From Deltaproteobacteria bacterium (GTDB lineage: Bacteria; Desulfobacterota; Desulfobacteria; Desulfobacterales; ETH-SRB1), in NCBI GenBank assembly GCA_030262795.1, contig JAJSZO010000019.1, forward strand, positions 1 through 19,292: DNA of 19,292 nucleotides. The letters run 5' to 3'. Of the stretch, positions 1-5,904 are shown in pieces. A program made the translations under genes and the position numbers. How positions within the stretch are numbered: position 1 is the stretch's first letter; every line of letters starts with the position of its first letter. The notes under the pieces are model-generated. The model was not told the origin of the DNA. It did no database searches and saw only the letters and a list, made by a program, of their open reading frames with translations.

Positions 1-70
1 AATCGAAAGGGTGCATGATGGAAACTCTCCACCTAAAGCTGAGCGCGCCGTATTTCTACCCGACAACCGG

Positions 71-172
71 TGCCTTTGCCCGGAACCCGACACCAGAAGC
101 CGAGGCGTTTTTCGCTTTAATAATTTCAGCATAAAACTTCGCTTTTGCTAAGTCATCATTAGCTTTTGGTGT
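71..172. repeat. Palindromic repeat core, copy A, with left flank
   Basis: The core at 89-172 starts GACACCAGAAGCC and ends AGCTTTTGGTGT, so its ends are imperfect inverted repeats. It aligns along its whole length, in the same orientation, with 933-1017; the shared interior includes TCGCTTTTGC and AAGTCATCATT. The left flank (71-88, TGCCTTTGCCCGGAACCC) matches the right flank of the other copy as its reverse complement. A further 13-base word, GGTGCCGGTCAGC, follows at 206-218 and recurs at 1198-1210. No protein reads sensibly through it. It could be a MITE-like element or a decayed intron end. The alignment is secure; the element class is not known. Confidence 0.75.
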
Positions 173-225
173 AGGTGACTCACACGTCGCTACGCGCCTG
201 AACAAGGTGCCGGTCAGCACCGCGA

Positions 226-253
226 TTGGCGGGTCACGCAAATAGAGTATAAT
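226..253 (+). promoter_or_regulatory. Candidate upstream promoter of the toxin-antitoxin operon
   Basis: A perfect TATAAT lies at 248-253, with TTGGCG at 226-231 (4 of 6 consensus bases) 16 bases upstream. A start near 260 would place the whole 273-315 inverted repeat in the 5' leader. This competes with, or adds to, the promoter that overlaps the operator. Confidence 0.4.
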
Positions 254-264
254 AGTTATCTATG

Positions 265-315
265 TTGACATTCCTCCTTGTTTGTGTACAGTATGGCTGT
301 ACATAAACAAGGAGG
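265..315 (+). promoter_or_regulatory. Toxin-antitoxin promoter with palindromic TGTACA operator
   Basis: A consensus TTGACA is at 265-270 and a weak -10 (TACAGT) at 287-292, spacing 16. Over it lies a 19-base inverted repeat: CCTCCTTGTTTGTGTACAG at 273-291 and its near-complement at 297-315 (18 of 19 pair) around a 5-base centre. Each arm holds the hexamer TGTACA (285-290 and 298-303). From published work on E. coli yefM-yoeB, TGTACA cores in palindromes are the repressor contacts. The right arm also contains the antitoxin SD AAGGAGG (309-315), so the same repeat would hide the SD in a long transcript. Autoregulation is inferred. Confidence 0.75.
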
Positions 316-320
316 AAAAG

Positions 321-599
321 ATGGCAATTCAAACAACATATACCCATGCCCGAGCACGCCTTGCTTTTTTAATAGATGAGGTAACGAAAAACCGAGAGGT
401 GGTTATCATTCAACGACGTGGGAGTGAAGATGTCGCTATGATAGCAGCTGACGAGTTGACTTGCATACTCGAAACGGCACATTTGCTTCGTTCGCCCACC
501 AATGCAGAAAGACTCCTTACCGCACTGGATAGAGTCCGAAAAGGATCAAGCACACCACAAACAATTGATGAGCTTCGAAGCGAAGTCGGTTTTGAGTAA
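321..599 (+). CDS. Phd/YefM-family antitoxin (YefM-like)
   Basis: This is a 92-residue DNA-binding antitoxin that neutralises the toxin encoded just downstream and, in this family, represses the operon. The N-terminal half carries the Phd/YefM fold pattern: YTHARARLAFLIDEV, then REVVIIQRRG and DVAMIAADEL. The segment ETAHLLRSPTNAERLLTAL leads into the C-terminal part that wraps the toxin in known pairs. The ATG at 321 was chosen because AAGGAGG ends 5 bases before it; an in-frame ATG at 282 would start inside the operator. The stop is 28 bases before the toxin ATG. Length is normal for the family. The family call is firm; neutralisation is inferred from homology. Confidence 0.92.
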   Translation: MAIQTTYTHARARLAFLIDEVTKNREVVIIQRRGSEDVAMIAADELTCILETAHLLRSPTNAERLLTALDRVRKGSSTPQTIDELRSEVGFE

Positions 600-627
600 G
601 CATTATATAAAAACGCCCCACACTGCT

Positions 628-888
628 ATGCAGCGAGAAGCTGTGTTTCAACCAGAGTTCAGGGAGGATTTACGTTACTGGGTAGAGATGGACCGCAAGA
701 CAGCTCTTCGAGTTTTTAAATTAATTGAGGCGATAATACGAGATCCGTTTCAGGGTATCGGCAAACCGGAGCCTTTGAAGTTCCTCGGATCAGGTGTTTG
801 GTCTCGCCGAATTACTCAAGAACATCGCTTGGTTTATGTCGTGGGGCATGACAGAATTGATTTTGTGCAAGGGCGTTATCATTATTGA
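628..888 (+). CDS. Txe/YoeB-family toxin (ribosome-dependent mRNA endonuclease)
   Basis: This is an 86-residue RelE-superfamily toxin of the YoeB type, which cleaves mRNA in the ribosomal A site. Visible landmarks are FREDLRYWV near the N-terminus, GKPEPLK (residues 45-51), WSRRITQEHRLVY (58-70) and the terminal RYHY (83-86). By alignment with E. coli YoeB, the catalytic Glu, Arg and His correspond to E48, R67 and H85, followed by the C-terminal Tyr, so the active site is intact. ATG 628 gives the standard family length but has no clear SD, which suggests coupling to antitoxin translation. A TTG at 592 overlapping the antitoxin stop is a possible alternative start. No frameshift is seen, so the toxin should be functional. 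Confidence 0.92.
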   Translation: MQREAVFQPEFREDLRYWVEMDRKTALRVFKLIEAIIRDPFQGIGKPEPLKFLGSGVWSRRITQEHRLVYVVGHDRIDFVQGRYHY

Positions 889-930
889 TGTTTATTCTGT
901 ACATTCCAAGCCGCCAACCAGCCAGTGCAC

Positions 931-1020
931 CTGACACCAAAAGCCGGGACATTTTTCACTTTTGCCGTTTTCAGTATAAAAAGTCGCTTTTGCCAAGTCA
1001 TCATTGGCTTCTGGTGTCAG
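931..1020. repeat. Palindromic repeat core, copy B
   Basis: The ends CTGACACCAAAAGCC (931-945) and GGCTTCTGGTGTCAG (1006-1020) are inverted repeats differing at one of 15 positions. The interior matches copy A in the same orientation. The flank that lies left of copy A lies here on the right (1018-1036) and inverted. Together the two copies bracket the toxin-antitoxin operon. The intergenic stretch 889-1215 is otherwise occupied by the intron remnant. Confidence 0.8.
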
Positions 1021-1036
1021 GTTTCGGGTAAAGGCA

Positions 1037-1210
1037 GTTACCCGGCGGCGCCCTCCCCACAGATCCGTACTTGAAGAATTCCACTCATACGGTTTCTCAG
1101 TATGCTAAGGAACGTGGACGAATTAACTTCCCCAAGTAGGCGCACGGATTTGGGAACCATACCCAACTTTCAAACTGCGTTTGCTTGCACGGCCCACGGT
1201 GCCGGTCAGC
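1037..1210 (-). mobile_element. Degenerate group II intron 3'-end remnant, no maturase
   Basis: Read on the minus strand, 1095-1062 is a 34-base segment with the layout of intron domain V: arms around ACCGTA and TACGGAT, and a degenerate distal stem. It is followed by GTGGGGAGGGCGCC and GGGTAAC, as in the domain VI region of bacterial introns. The position of the catalytic AGC triad appears to read AAC, and the terminal tetraloop is not recognisable. Sequence upstream of it (1096-1210 on the minus strand) resembles text often seen before domain V. There is no reverse-transcriptase reading frame. It is therefore a fragment, probably inactive. Identification rests on recall of domain V form, without a covariance search. 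Confidence 0.55.
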
Positions 1211-1215
1211 TACTA

Positions 1216-1788
1216 TCAATTCAGGTGGGACTCAGGATAATATTTCTTGATACATTCGGGACATATTCCGTGAGAAAAATTTACTCCCGACATTTTTTGG
1301 TTGAAATACTTTTCAATAGAAACCCATGCATCTTTATTGTTTTCCCTCTCATAACGTATTTTCTTGCAATGCATGCATATCGGAAGATTGGATTCGTATA
1401 TCTGCAGGCGTCTTTCCGCTCTTTTTAATTGTATAGCTCTTTCAATAACAAAAAGAAGCGTTTTCCCAAGATTCTCAGTCTTTTCAACGACAAAATCGTC
1501 TGCCCCGATCCGCATTGCCTCAACCGCTGTCTCAACACTTGCCGTGCCGGACAAAATTATAACAGGAACACAATTATCTCGAAGCCTGATATTTTTTATC
1601 AATTCCAAACCGTTCATTATCGGGATAGATAAGCCTGTGATAAGAACATCATATTTCAACCCCATCACGTTTTGTAGAGCGGCTTTGCCATTCTCCACGC
1701 ATGTAACATCATACCCCCCGCCTTTAAGGAAAGATGTAACCGTACAAACGGTTGATGGGGATTTATGGACAAGCAATAATTGTTTCAT
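1216..1788 (-). CDS. Atypical (pseudo)receiver with C-terminal CxxC/CxxC module
   Basis: This 190-residue protein is a CheY-like domain (about 1-125) followed by a cysteine module (about 135-190). The fold pattern is clear (YDVLITGLSIPIMNG, PVIILSGTAS, ADDFVVEK), but the phosphoacceptor Asp is Gly and the N-terminal acidic pair reads HK in LLLVHKS. Phosphotransfer in the usual way is therefore not expected. The tail has LPICMHCKKIR and GICPECIKKYYPE, a module often attached to kinases and receivers of Desulfobacterota. A metal- or redox-sensing role is possible but unproven. The start is the ATG whose last two bases overlap the upstream regulator's TGA (ATGA) with GGGAG before it, so translation is coupled. 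It is the last gene of the kinase-NtrC operon. Confidence 0.85.
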   Translation of the reverse strand: MKQLLLVHKSPSTVCTVTSFLKGGGYDVTCVENGKAALQNVMGLKYDVLITGLSIPIMNGLELIKNIRLRDNCVPVIILSGTASVETAVEAMRIGADDFVVEKTENLGKTLLFVIERAIQLKRAERRLQIYESNLPICMHCKKIRYERENNKDAWVSIEKYFNQKMSGVNFSHGICPECIKKYYPESHLN

Positions 1789-3152
1789 AATGATCTCCCA
1801 ATACCAAGTTTGCATATTTTATTATATAATGAACTTCGACTTATCCCAAGAATCCTGGCAGCTTTTGTTTTATTGCCGCTTGTTTCTTCCAATGTCTTTA
1901 ATATGGCTTTCCTTTCAGCTTCACTGCCCACGGTCTTGATTACGTTCGTGAAAGGTTTTAACTGCTTGGTTTTATACGATATCCTTTGCCTATCAGGCAA
2001 GGGCAACGAAACTTCATCAATAAGTGGACCGGTGCTCAGAAGAACAGCACGTTCCATGACGTTCTCAAGCTCTCTGACATTTCCGGGCCACGGATTTTCC
2101 ATGATGGTGCGCATGGCCTCAGGCATGATATCAGAAAGTTCCCTGTCATAAATCGCAGCATATTTTCGCATAAAATGATACACTAATGCTGCAATATCAG
2201 ACTTTCTTTCCCTTAACGGAGGCAGATCAACAATGACAACAGCCAACCGGTAGTAAAGATCCCTTCGGAATTTCTCCTCATGCATGGCTTGCTCAAGGTC
2301 TATATTTGTGGCTGCTACCACCCGCACATCTCCTTTAATACTAACAATGCTGCCTATTGGTCTTACCTCTTTTTCCTGAAGCATACGGAGCAAATTCAAC
2401 TGGATAGCCTGAGAAATGGTTCCGATTTCATCTAAGAAAAGCGTGCCCTTGTCTGCTGCAATAAACAGCCCTTTTTTATCTTTAACCGCTCCGGTAAACG
2501 CTCCCTTGATATGACCGAAGAGTTCACTTTGCAAGAGATGTTCCGAAAAAATACCGCAATCCACGGCTATAAAAGGTTTGTTTCTACGGCTGCTCAGGTT
2601 GTGGATAAGCCGGGCTATCAACTCCTTGCCGGTACCGCTTTCTCCCTGGATCAGGATTGTCGCCTGGCTGTCTGCCACTCTGGCAACGAGTTTCAACACA
2701 TCCTGCATGGCTTTGCTCTTGCCGATAATCTTTTTGAACCCATCTTTGTCTTTTAACTTTTCGCGGAGTCGTTTAATCTCGTTACTAAGTTCGCAATATT
2801 TCAAGGCCTTGCCTACTGTTAGAAGAATATCATCTTTGCGGAAAGGCTTGGTCAGATAGTCGAATGCACCTGTTTTCATAGCCTCAACCGCAGAGCCGAT
2901 AGACCCATAAGCGGTAATCACAATAAAAGGAACGTCAGGATATCCGGTTTTTACCTCTTTCAACAAGTCCATGCCGCCAAGATCAGGCATCACAAGATCA
3001 GAAAACATCAGATCAAAGGACTCCTCTTCCAGTAGAGAGATCGCCTCGGTTCCGCTGGCAGCAGTTCGGACATCATGGCCTTGCTTTGTAAGTATTTTTT
3101 CAAACAGCTTGAGCATGTGCTCTTCATCATCTACCACTAAAATTTTTGCCAA
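1785..3152 (-). CDS. NtrC-family sigma-54-dependent response regulator
   Basis: This is a 455-residue activator of RNA polymerase-sigma54. The receiver is at 1-120 with phosphoacceptor D52 (SDLVMPD) and K102 in TKPF. The AAA+ domain is at about 140-380 with Walker A GESGTGKE (170-177), the sigma54-contacting GAFTGA (217-222), and Walker B GTLFLDEIG (236-244). A Fis-type helix-turn-helix is at about 415-450 (NKTKAARILGISRSSLYNKI). All key residues are present. The TTG start is supported by TAAGGAGG, 8 bases upstream. The kinase gene ahead of it is the obvious partner; a 156-bp palindromic element separates them. The pseudoreceiver follows with an ATGA overlap. Target genes are not visible here. 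Confidence 0.94.
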   Translation of the reverse strand: MAKILVVDDEEHMLKLFEKILTKQGHDVRTAASGTEAISLLEEESFDLMFSDLVMPDLGGMDLLKEVKTGYPDVPFIVITAYGSIGSAVEAMKTGAFDYLTKPFRKDDILLTVGKALKYCELSNEIKRLREKLKDKDGFKKIIGKSKAMQDVLKLVARVADSQATILIQGESGTGKELIARLIHNLSSRRNKPFIAVDCGIFSEHLLQSELFGHIKGAFTGAVKDKKGLFIAADKGTLFLDEIGTISQAIQLNLLRMLQEKEVRPIGSIVSIKGDVRVVAATNIDLEQAMHEEKFRRDLYYRLAVVIVDLPPLRERKSDIAALVYHFMRKYAAIYDRELSDIMPEAMRTIMENPWPGNVRELENVMERAVLLSTGPLIDEVSLPLPDRQRISYKTKQLKPFTNVIKTVGSEAERKAILKTLEETSGNKTKAARILGISRSSLYNKICKLGIGRSL

Positions 3153-3168
3153 TACCGTATCCTCCTTA

Positions 3169-3324
3169 GGATTCGCCCAAAAATAAATTTATATTTTGAG
3201 GTGTCGAGGCGCTCGCATGACAAGGCGCGAGGAGGGCAAATAGCGAGCTATTTAAGCGACGAGCAACGCAGTCATGCGGGATGGATCGGCGCATCAAAAT
3301 GTGAAGTTATTTTTGGGCGAGTCC
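3169..3324. repeat. 156-bp palindromic (MITE-like) element between kinase and regulator
   Basis: The termini are GGATTCGCCCAAAAATAA (3169-3186) and its complement at 3307-3324, 17 of 18 matching. Inner pairs are nested: CGCATGAC (3214-3221) with GTCATGCG (3271-3278), and a central palindrome AAATAGCGAGCTATTT (3238-3253). The whole element could fold into a long hairpin. TTA flanks both sides (3166-3168 and 3325-3327), a possible 3-bp target duplication. The element starts exactly at the kinase stop codon and ends at the regulator SD. It encodes nothing. Confidence 0.85.
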
Positions 3325-4434
3325 TTAATCTTTTATCGGAAAATAAAGACTGCATATGGTTCCGGCTCCCTTTTGACTTTCTATTTCAATTCTTCCACAA
3401 TGGTCTTCCATGATACGCTGACAAACTGAAAGTCCCAATCCTGTTCCCTTGCTACCTTTGGTAGTAAAAAATGGATCAAAAACACGATGGATATTCTTTT
3501 CAGATATTCCGGTGCCTGTATCTGATATGGTAATTCGGATCCAATCGCCTGGTTCCTGTAACCACGCTTTGTGCACAAGATTGACACCAAAAGTAAGAAG
3601 ACCTGTGTCAGGCATTGATTGAACGGCGTTAATAATCACATTAAGAAAAACTTGCTGGATAAGCTGTGGATCAAGTTTGATGGTGGGAGGTTTCTCTTTA
3701 AATTTTTTCTTGATGCTTATCTTATTTTTTTTGATTCCTGGTATCATCAGTGCGACAGAACCTTCAAGAAGTTCGACGATGTTCACAGAAATGCTCTCAG
3801 GAGGTTTTAATCGGGCAAAGTCCAAAAGGTCTTTTACCACATCTACACACCGGGCTGTTTCCTTTTCGATAATCCTGATAGATTCAAAGAGGGGATCATC
3901 CGAAGAAATCTCGTCTAAAATATCCTGAACAAACCCGAGGATAATGCCAAGAGGATTGTTGATTTCGTGGGCAATACCGGCTGCCAGCTCTCCCATGAAG
4001 GCAACCTTGCTGGATCGATGAAGCTGATCCTGCAACATATTCCGCTCTGCAAGAAGCCTGCGATATCGCTCCTCATCTTCCCGTGTTTTTACTTCCCTGA
4101 TTCGCCTGGAGGTTACGTCCCTGAAAATTATAAACAGATACTGGGCTTGCTGGTAATGAAATGGGGTAAAAGAAACACTTGCTGTAAATATATCATCATT
4201 TTTTCGGTAAAAATCAATATCAACCTCTGTCGTCCTTTCGATATCAGGCAAACACGAGAAAATATATCGGTTCTGTTCATAAGACGCACATAAATCTCTC
4301 AGGTTGCTCTTCAAAAATTCCCGGTGGGTATACCCCATAAACTCTTCCAGCCATTTGTTGGCAAAACTTATCCGGCCATTGCTGTCTGCGATAATCAGGG
4401 GAAGGGGCACTCCTTCCATCATAGTCTTAAACAA
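3325..4434 (-). CDS. Soluble PAS-domain sensor histidine kinase (NtrB-like)
   Basis: This 369-residue kinase has no membrane segment or signal peptide, so it is cytoplasmic. A PAS domain covers about 5-110 (LPLIIADSNGRISFANKWL). A short coiled coil is followed by HisKA with the phosphorylated H156 in AAGIAHEINNPLG. The ATPase domain has the N box (LNVIINAV, about 264-271), DTGTGI (305-310), FDPFFTTK and GTGLGLS (330-336). All catalytic boxes are intact. The TTG start has GGAGG 5 bases upstream; ATG codons 4 and 5 residues later are less well placed. It presumably phosphorylates the NtrC regulator encoded next. The signal sensed by its PAS is unknown. Confidence 0.92.
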   Translation of the reverse strand: MFKTMMEGVPLPLIIADSNGRISFANKWLEEFMGYTHREFLKSNLRDLCASYEQNRYIFSCLPDIERTTEVDIDFYRKNDDIFTASVSFTPFHYQQAQYLFIIFRDVTSRRIREVKTREDEERYRRLLAERNMLQDQLHRSSKVAFMGELAAGIAHEINNPLGIILGFVQDILDEISSDDPLFESIRIIEKETARCVDVVKDLLDFARLKPPESISVNIVELLEGSVALMIPGIKKNKISIKKKFKEKPPTIKLDPQLIQQVFLNVIINAVQSMPDTGLLTFGVNLVHKAWLQEPGDWIRITISDTGTGISEKNIHRVFDPFFTTKGSKGTGLGLSVCQRIMEDHCGRIEIESQKGAGTICSLYFPIKD

Positions 4435-4461
4435 CGGTACCTCCGTATTCTTTTAGAGAAT

Positions 4462-4503
4462 TAATAAAAATTTATTATACAACACTGCAGCTTAACCTTG
4501 CAA
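4462..4503 (-). promoter_or_regulatory. Promoter of the minus-strand kinase operon, with overlapping palindrome
   Basis: On the minus strand, TTGCAA (4503-4498) and a perfect TATAAT (4479-4474) are 18 bases apart, with transcription expected near 4467. A 16-base AT palindrome, TAATAAA-AA-TTTATTA (4462-4477), overlaps the -10 and the likely start, a good position for a repressor site. It may equally be AT-rich chance. Confidence 0.6.
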
Positions 4504-4542
4504 CAAACAAAACCGGTAACCTCACAAAAAACTATCTTTTTC

Positions 4543-4570
4543 TTGCATTAAAACTATTTTCGATTATATT
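4543..4570 (+). promoter_or_regulatory. Candidate promoter of the plus-strand kinase-regulator pair
   Basis: TTGCAT (4543-4548) and TATATT (4565-4570), spacing 16. Transcription from it would begin only a few bases before the ATG at 4580, consistent with the absence of any SD there. It is a weak match in AT-rich sequence. Confidence 0.35.
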
Positions 4571-4579
4571 TAGACCCAA

Positions 4580-5902
4580 ATGAATCTTCAAGACCGACCT
4601 AAACTTATCAGAATTACCCTGATAATTATCTGGAGTATCAGTTTTTTCTGTTTTGTTCTGACGCTGATGACGGGCATGCGCTCTTCCTGTGCCTGGCCGG
4701 ATGGCTTTGTTTGGCTTCACGGTCTTGGCCTTGGTACACTATTTCTCGGAATAGGGGGTGCTTTATATTACAGCCGTCAGCGCTTTCGCGGCCTTCAAAA
4801 TCAGATTACAGATCAATCGAAAGAAATCAAACGATGTAAGGAGAGATATCGGACTTTGGTGGAAAGCGCTGAAGACTTTATCTTTACAGTAGATCGCTCC
4901 GGACAATTTCGATCTCTCAACACCTTTACCGCTGCTTTTTTTGGAGGAACCCCTTCGCAATTTGTAGGCCGGCCACTTTCGGATCTTTTTTCACAAGAAG
5001 TCGCCAAAAAACAATTCAAGCTTATTAAATCGGTCTTTCAGTCCGGAAAAAGCATGCGAGATGAGTTTATGATAGGCAGAGGGGAATATCAAATATGGCT
5101 CAGCGCTAACTTTATGCCCCGCAAAAACGAGAAAGGCAATGTAATTTCGGTTTTGTGTATTGCCAAAGATATTACAGAAAACAAAAAATTAGAGAACCAG
5201 TTGGTTAATACTGAAAAACTCGCATCAATGGGAACTCTTGCTGCAGGAGTTGCACACGAAATTAATAATCCGCTCGCTATTATCCTTGGTTTTGCCGATC
5301 TTATCCTGGAAAAATGCGAAAAAAACAGCGAGCTTTATCAGGACATGAAAACAATTGAACGCCAGGGCCTTCATTGTAAGGTAGTGGTGGAAAACCTGCT
5401 GAGATTTGCCCGTCATGGAGAGGGCATTTACGAATACTGTGATATCAATAAATCTATCAGAAATATTATGGACGTGGTTAAACACTCATTGGACATGAAC
5501 GACATTGAGCTTAACTTAAGCCTCGCGCAGGATCTTCCTGAAGTCAAAGGTGATTTACGACAAATGCAGCAGATAATACTGAACCTGGTCAACAATGCAG
5601 CCGCTGCAATGAAAAATGGAGGTATTTTGTGGATAAGTTCAGCCATTGATGCTACTAATGAAAAAGTAATTGTAATTGTCCGGGATAATGGACATGGTAT
5701 CCCGCCTGAATACATGGATAAAATTTTTGATCCATTTTTTACAACAAAGAGTGAAGGGGAAGGCACAGGTTTGGGTCTTTCTGTAAGTCATGGAATTATA
5801 AGTAAATATAAGGGAAGCATTTCTTGCGAGAGCAATACATCCAACTCTGGCATCAACCCCAAAGGAACCACTTTTAAAATTACATTCAGGGTTAAGGACT
5901 AA
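4580..5902 (+). CDS. Membrane PAS-domain sensor histidine kinase
   Basis: This 440-residue kinase has two N-terminal hydrophobic helices (about 10-33 and 45-65) separated by a very short loop, so it is membrane-anchored without a real periplasmic sensor. A PAS domain spans about 85-205. HisKA follows, with H226 in GTLAAGVAHEINNPLAIILG. The ATPase boxes are LNLVNNAAAAM (about 334-344), DNGHGI (369-374), FDPFFTTK (383-390) and GTGLGLS (395-401). The catalytic half resembles the divergently encoded kinase. No SD precedes the ATG, so the mRNA may be nearly leaderless. It ends 2 bases before the next regulator, whose SD (AAGGA) lies within its last codons. Confidence 0.93.
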   Translation: MNLQDRPKLIRITLIIIWSISFFCFVLTLMTGMRSSCAWPDGFVWLHGLGLGTLFLGIGGALYYSRQRFRGLQNQITDQSKEIKRCKERYRTLVESAEDFIFTVDRSGQFRSLNTFTAAFFGGTPSQFVGRPLSDLFSQEVAKKQFKLIKSVFQSGKSMRDEFMIGRGEYQIWLSANFMPRKNEKGNVISVLCIAKDITENKKLENQLVNTEKLASMGTLAAGVAHEINNPLAIILGFADLILEKCEKNSELYQDMKTIERQGLHCKVVVENLLRFARHGEGIYEYCDINKSIRNIMDVVKHSLDMNDIELNLSLAQDLPEVKGDLRQMQQIILNLVNNAAAAMKNGGILWISSAIDATNEKVIVIVRDNGHGIPPEYMDKIFDPFFTTKSEGEGTGLGLSVSHGIISKYKGSISCESNTSNSGINPKGTTFKITFRVKD

Positions 5903-5904
5903 TT

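Noticed and set aside
56..241. 61-codon minus-strand reading frame
   Set aside because: It runs through the repeat core, has no SD or family resemblance, and the equivalent frame is not kept in the second copy.
898..903. Third TGTACA after the toxin gene
   Set aside because: It is a single hexamer with no partner arm, expected by chance at about this rate.
71..1036. CRISPR array or integron attC sites for the two 85-bp repeats
   Set aside because: There are only two copies, ~840 bp apart, with no regular spacing, no Cas or integrase gene, and ends that do not match attC core sites.
1102..1428. 108-codon plus-strand reading frame
   Set aside because: It covers the intron remnant and the antisense of the pseudoreceiver gene; its composition is not protein-like.
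4435..4579. Sigma-54 promoter between the divergent kinase genes
   Set aside because: No GG-N10-GC pattern with TGGCAC/TTGCA likeness was found on either strand; only sigma-70-like boxes. The other gene spaces were also negative by eye.
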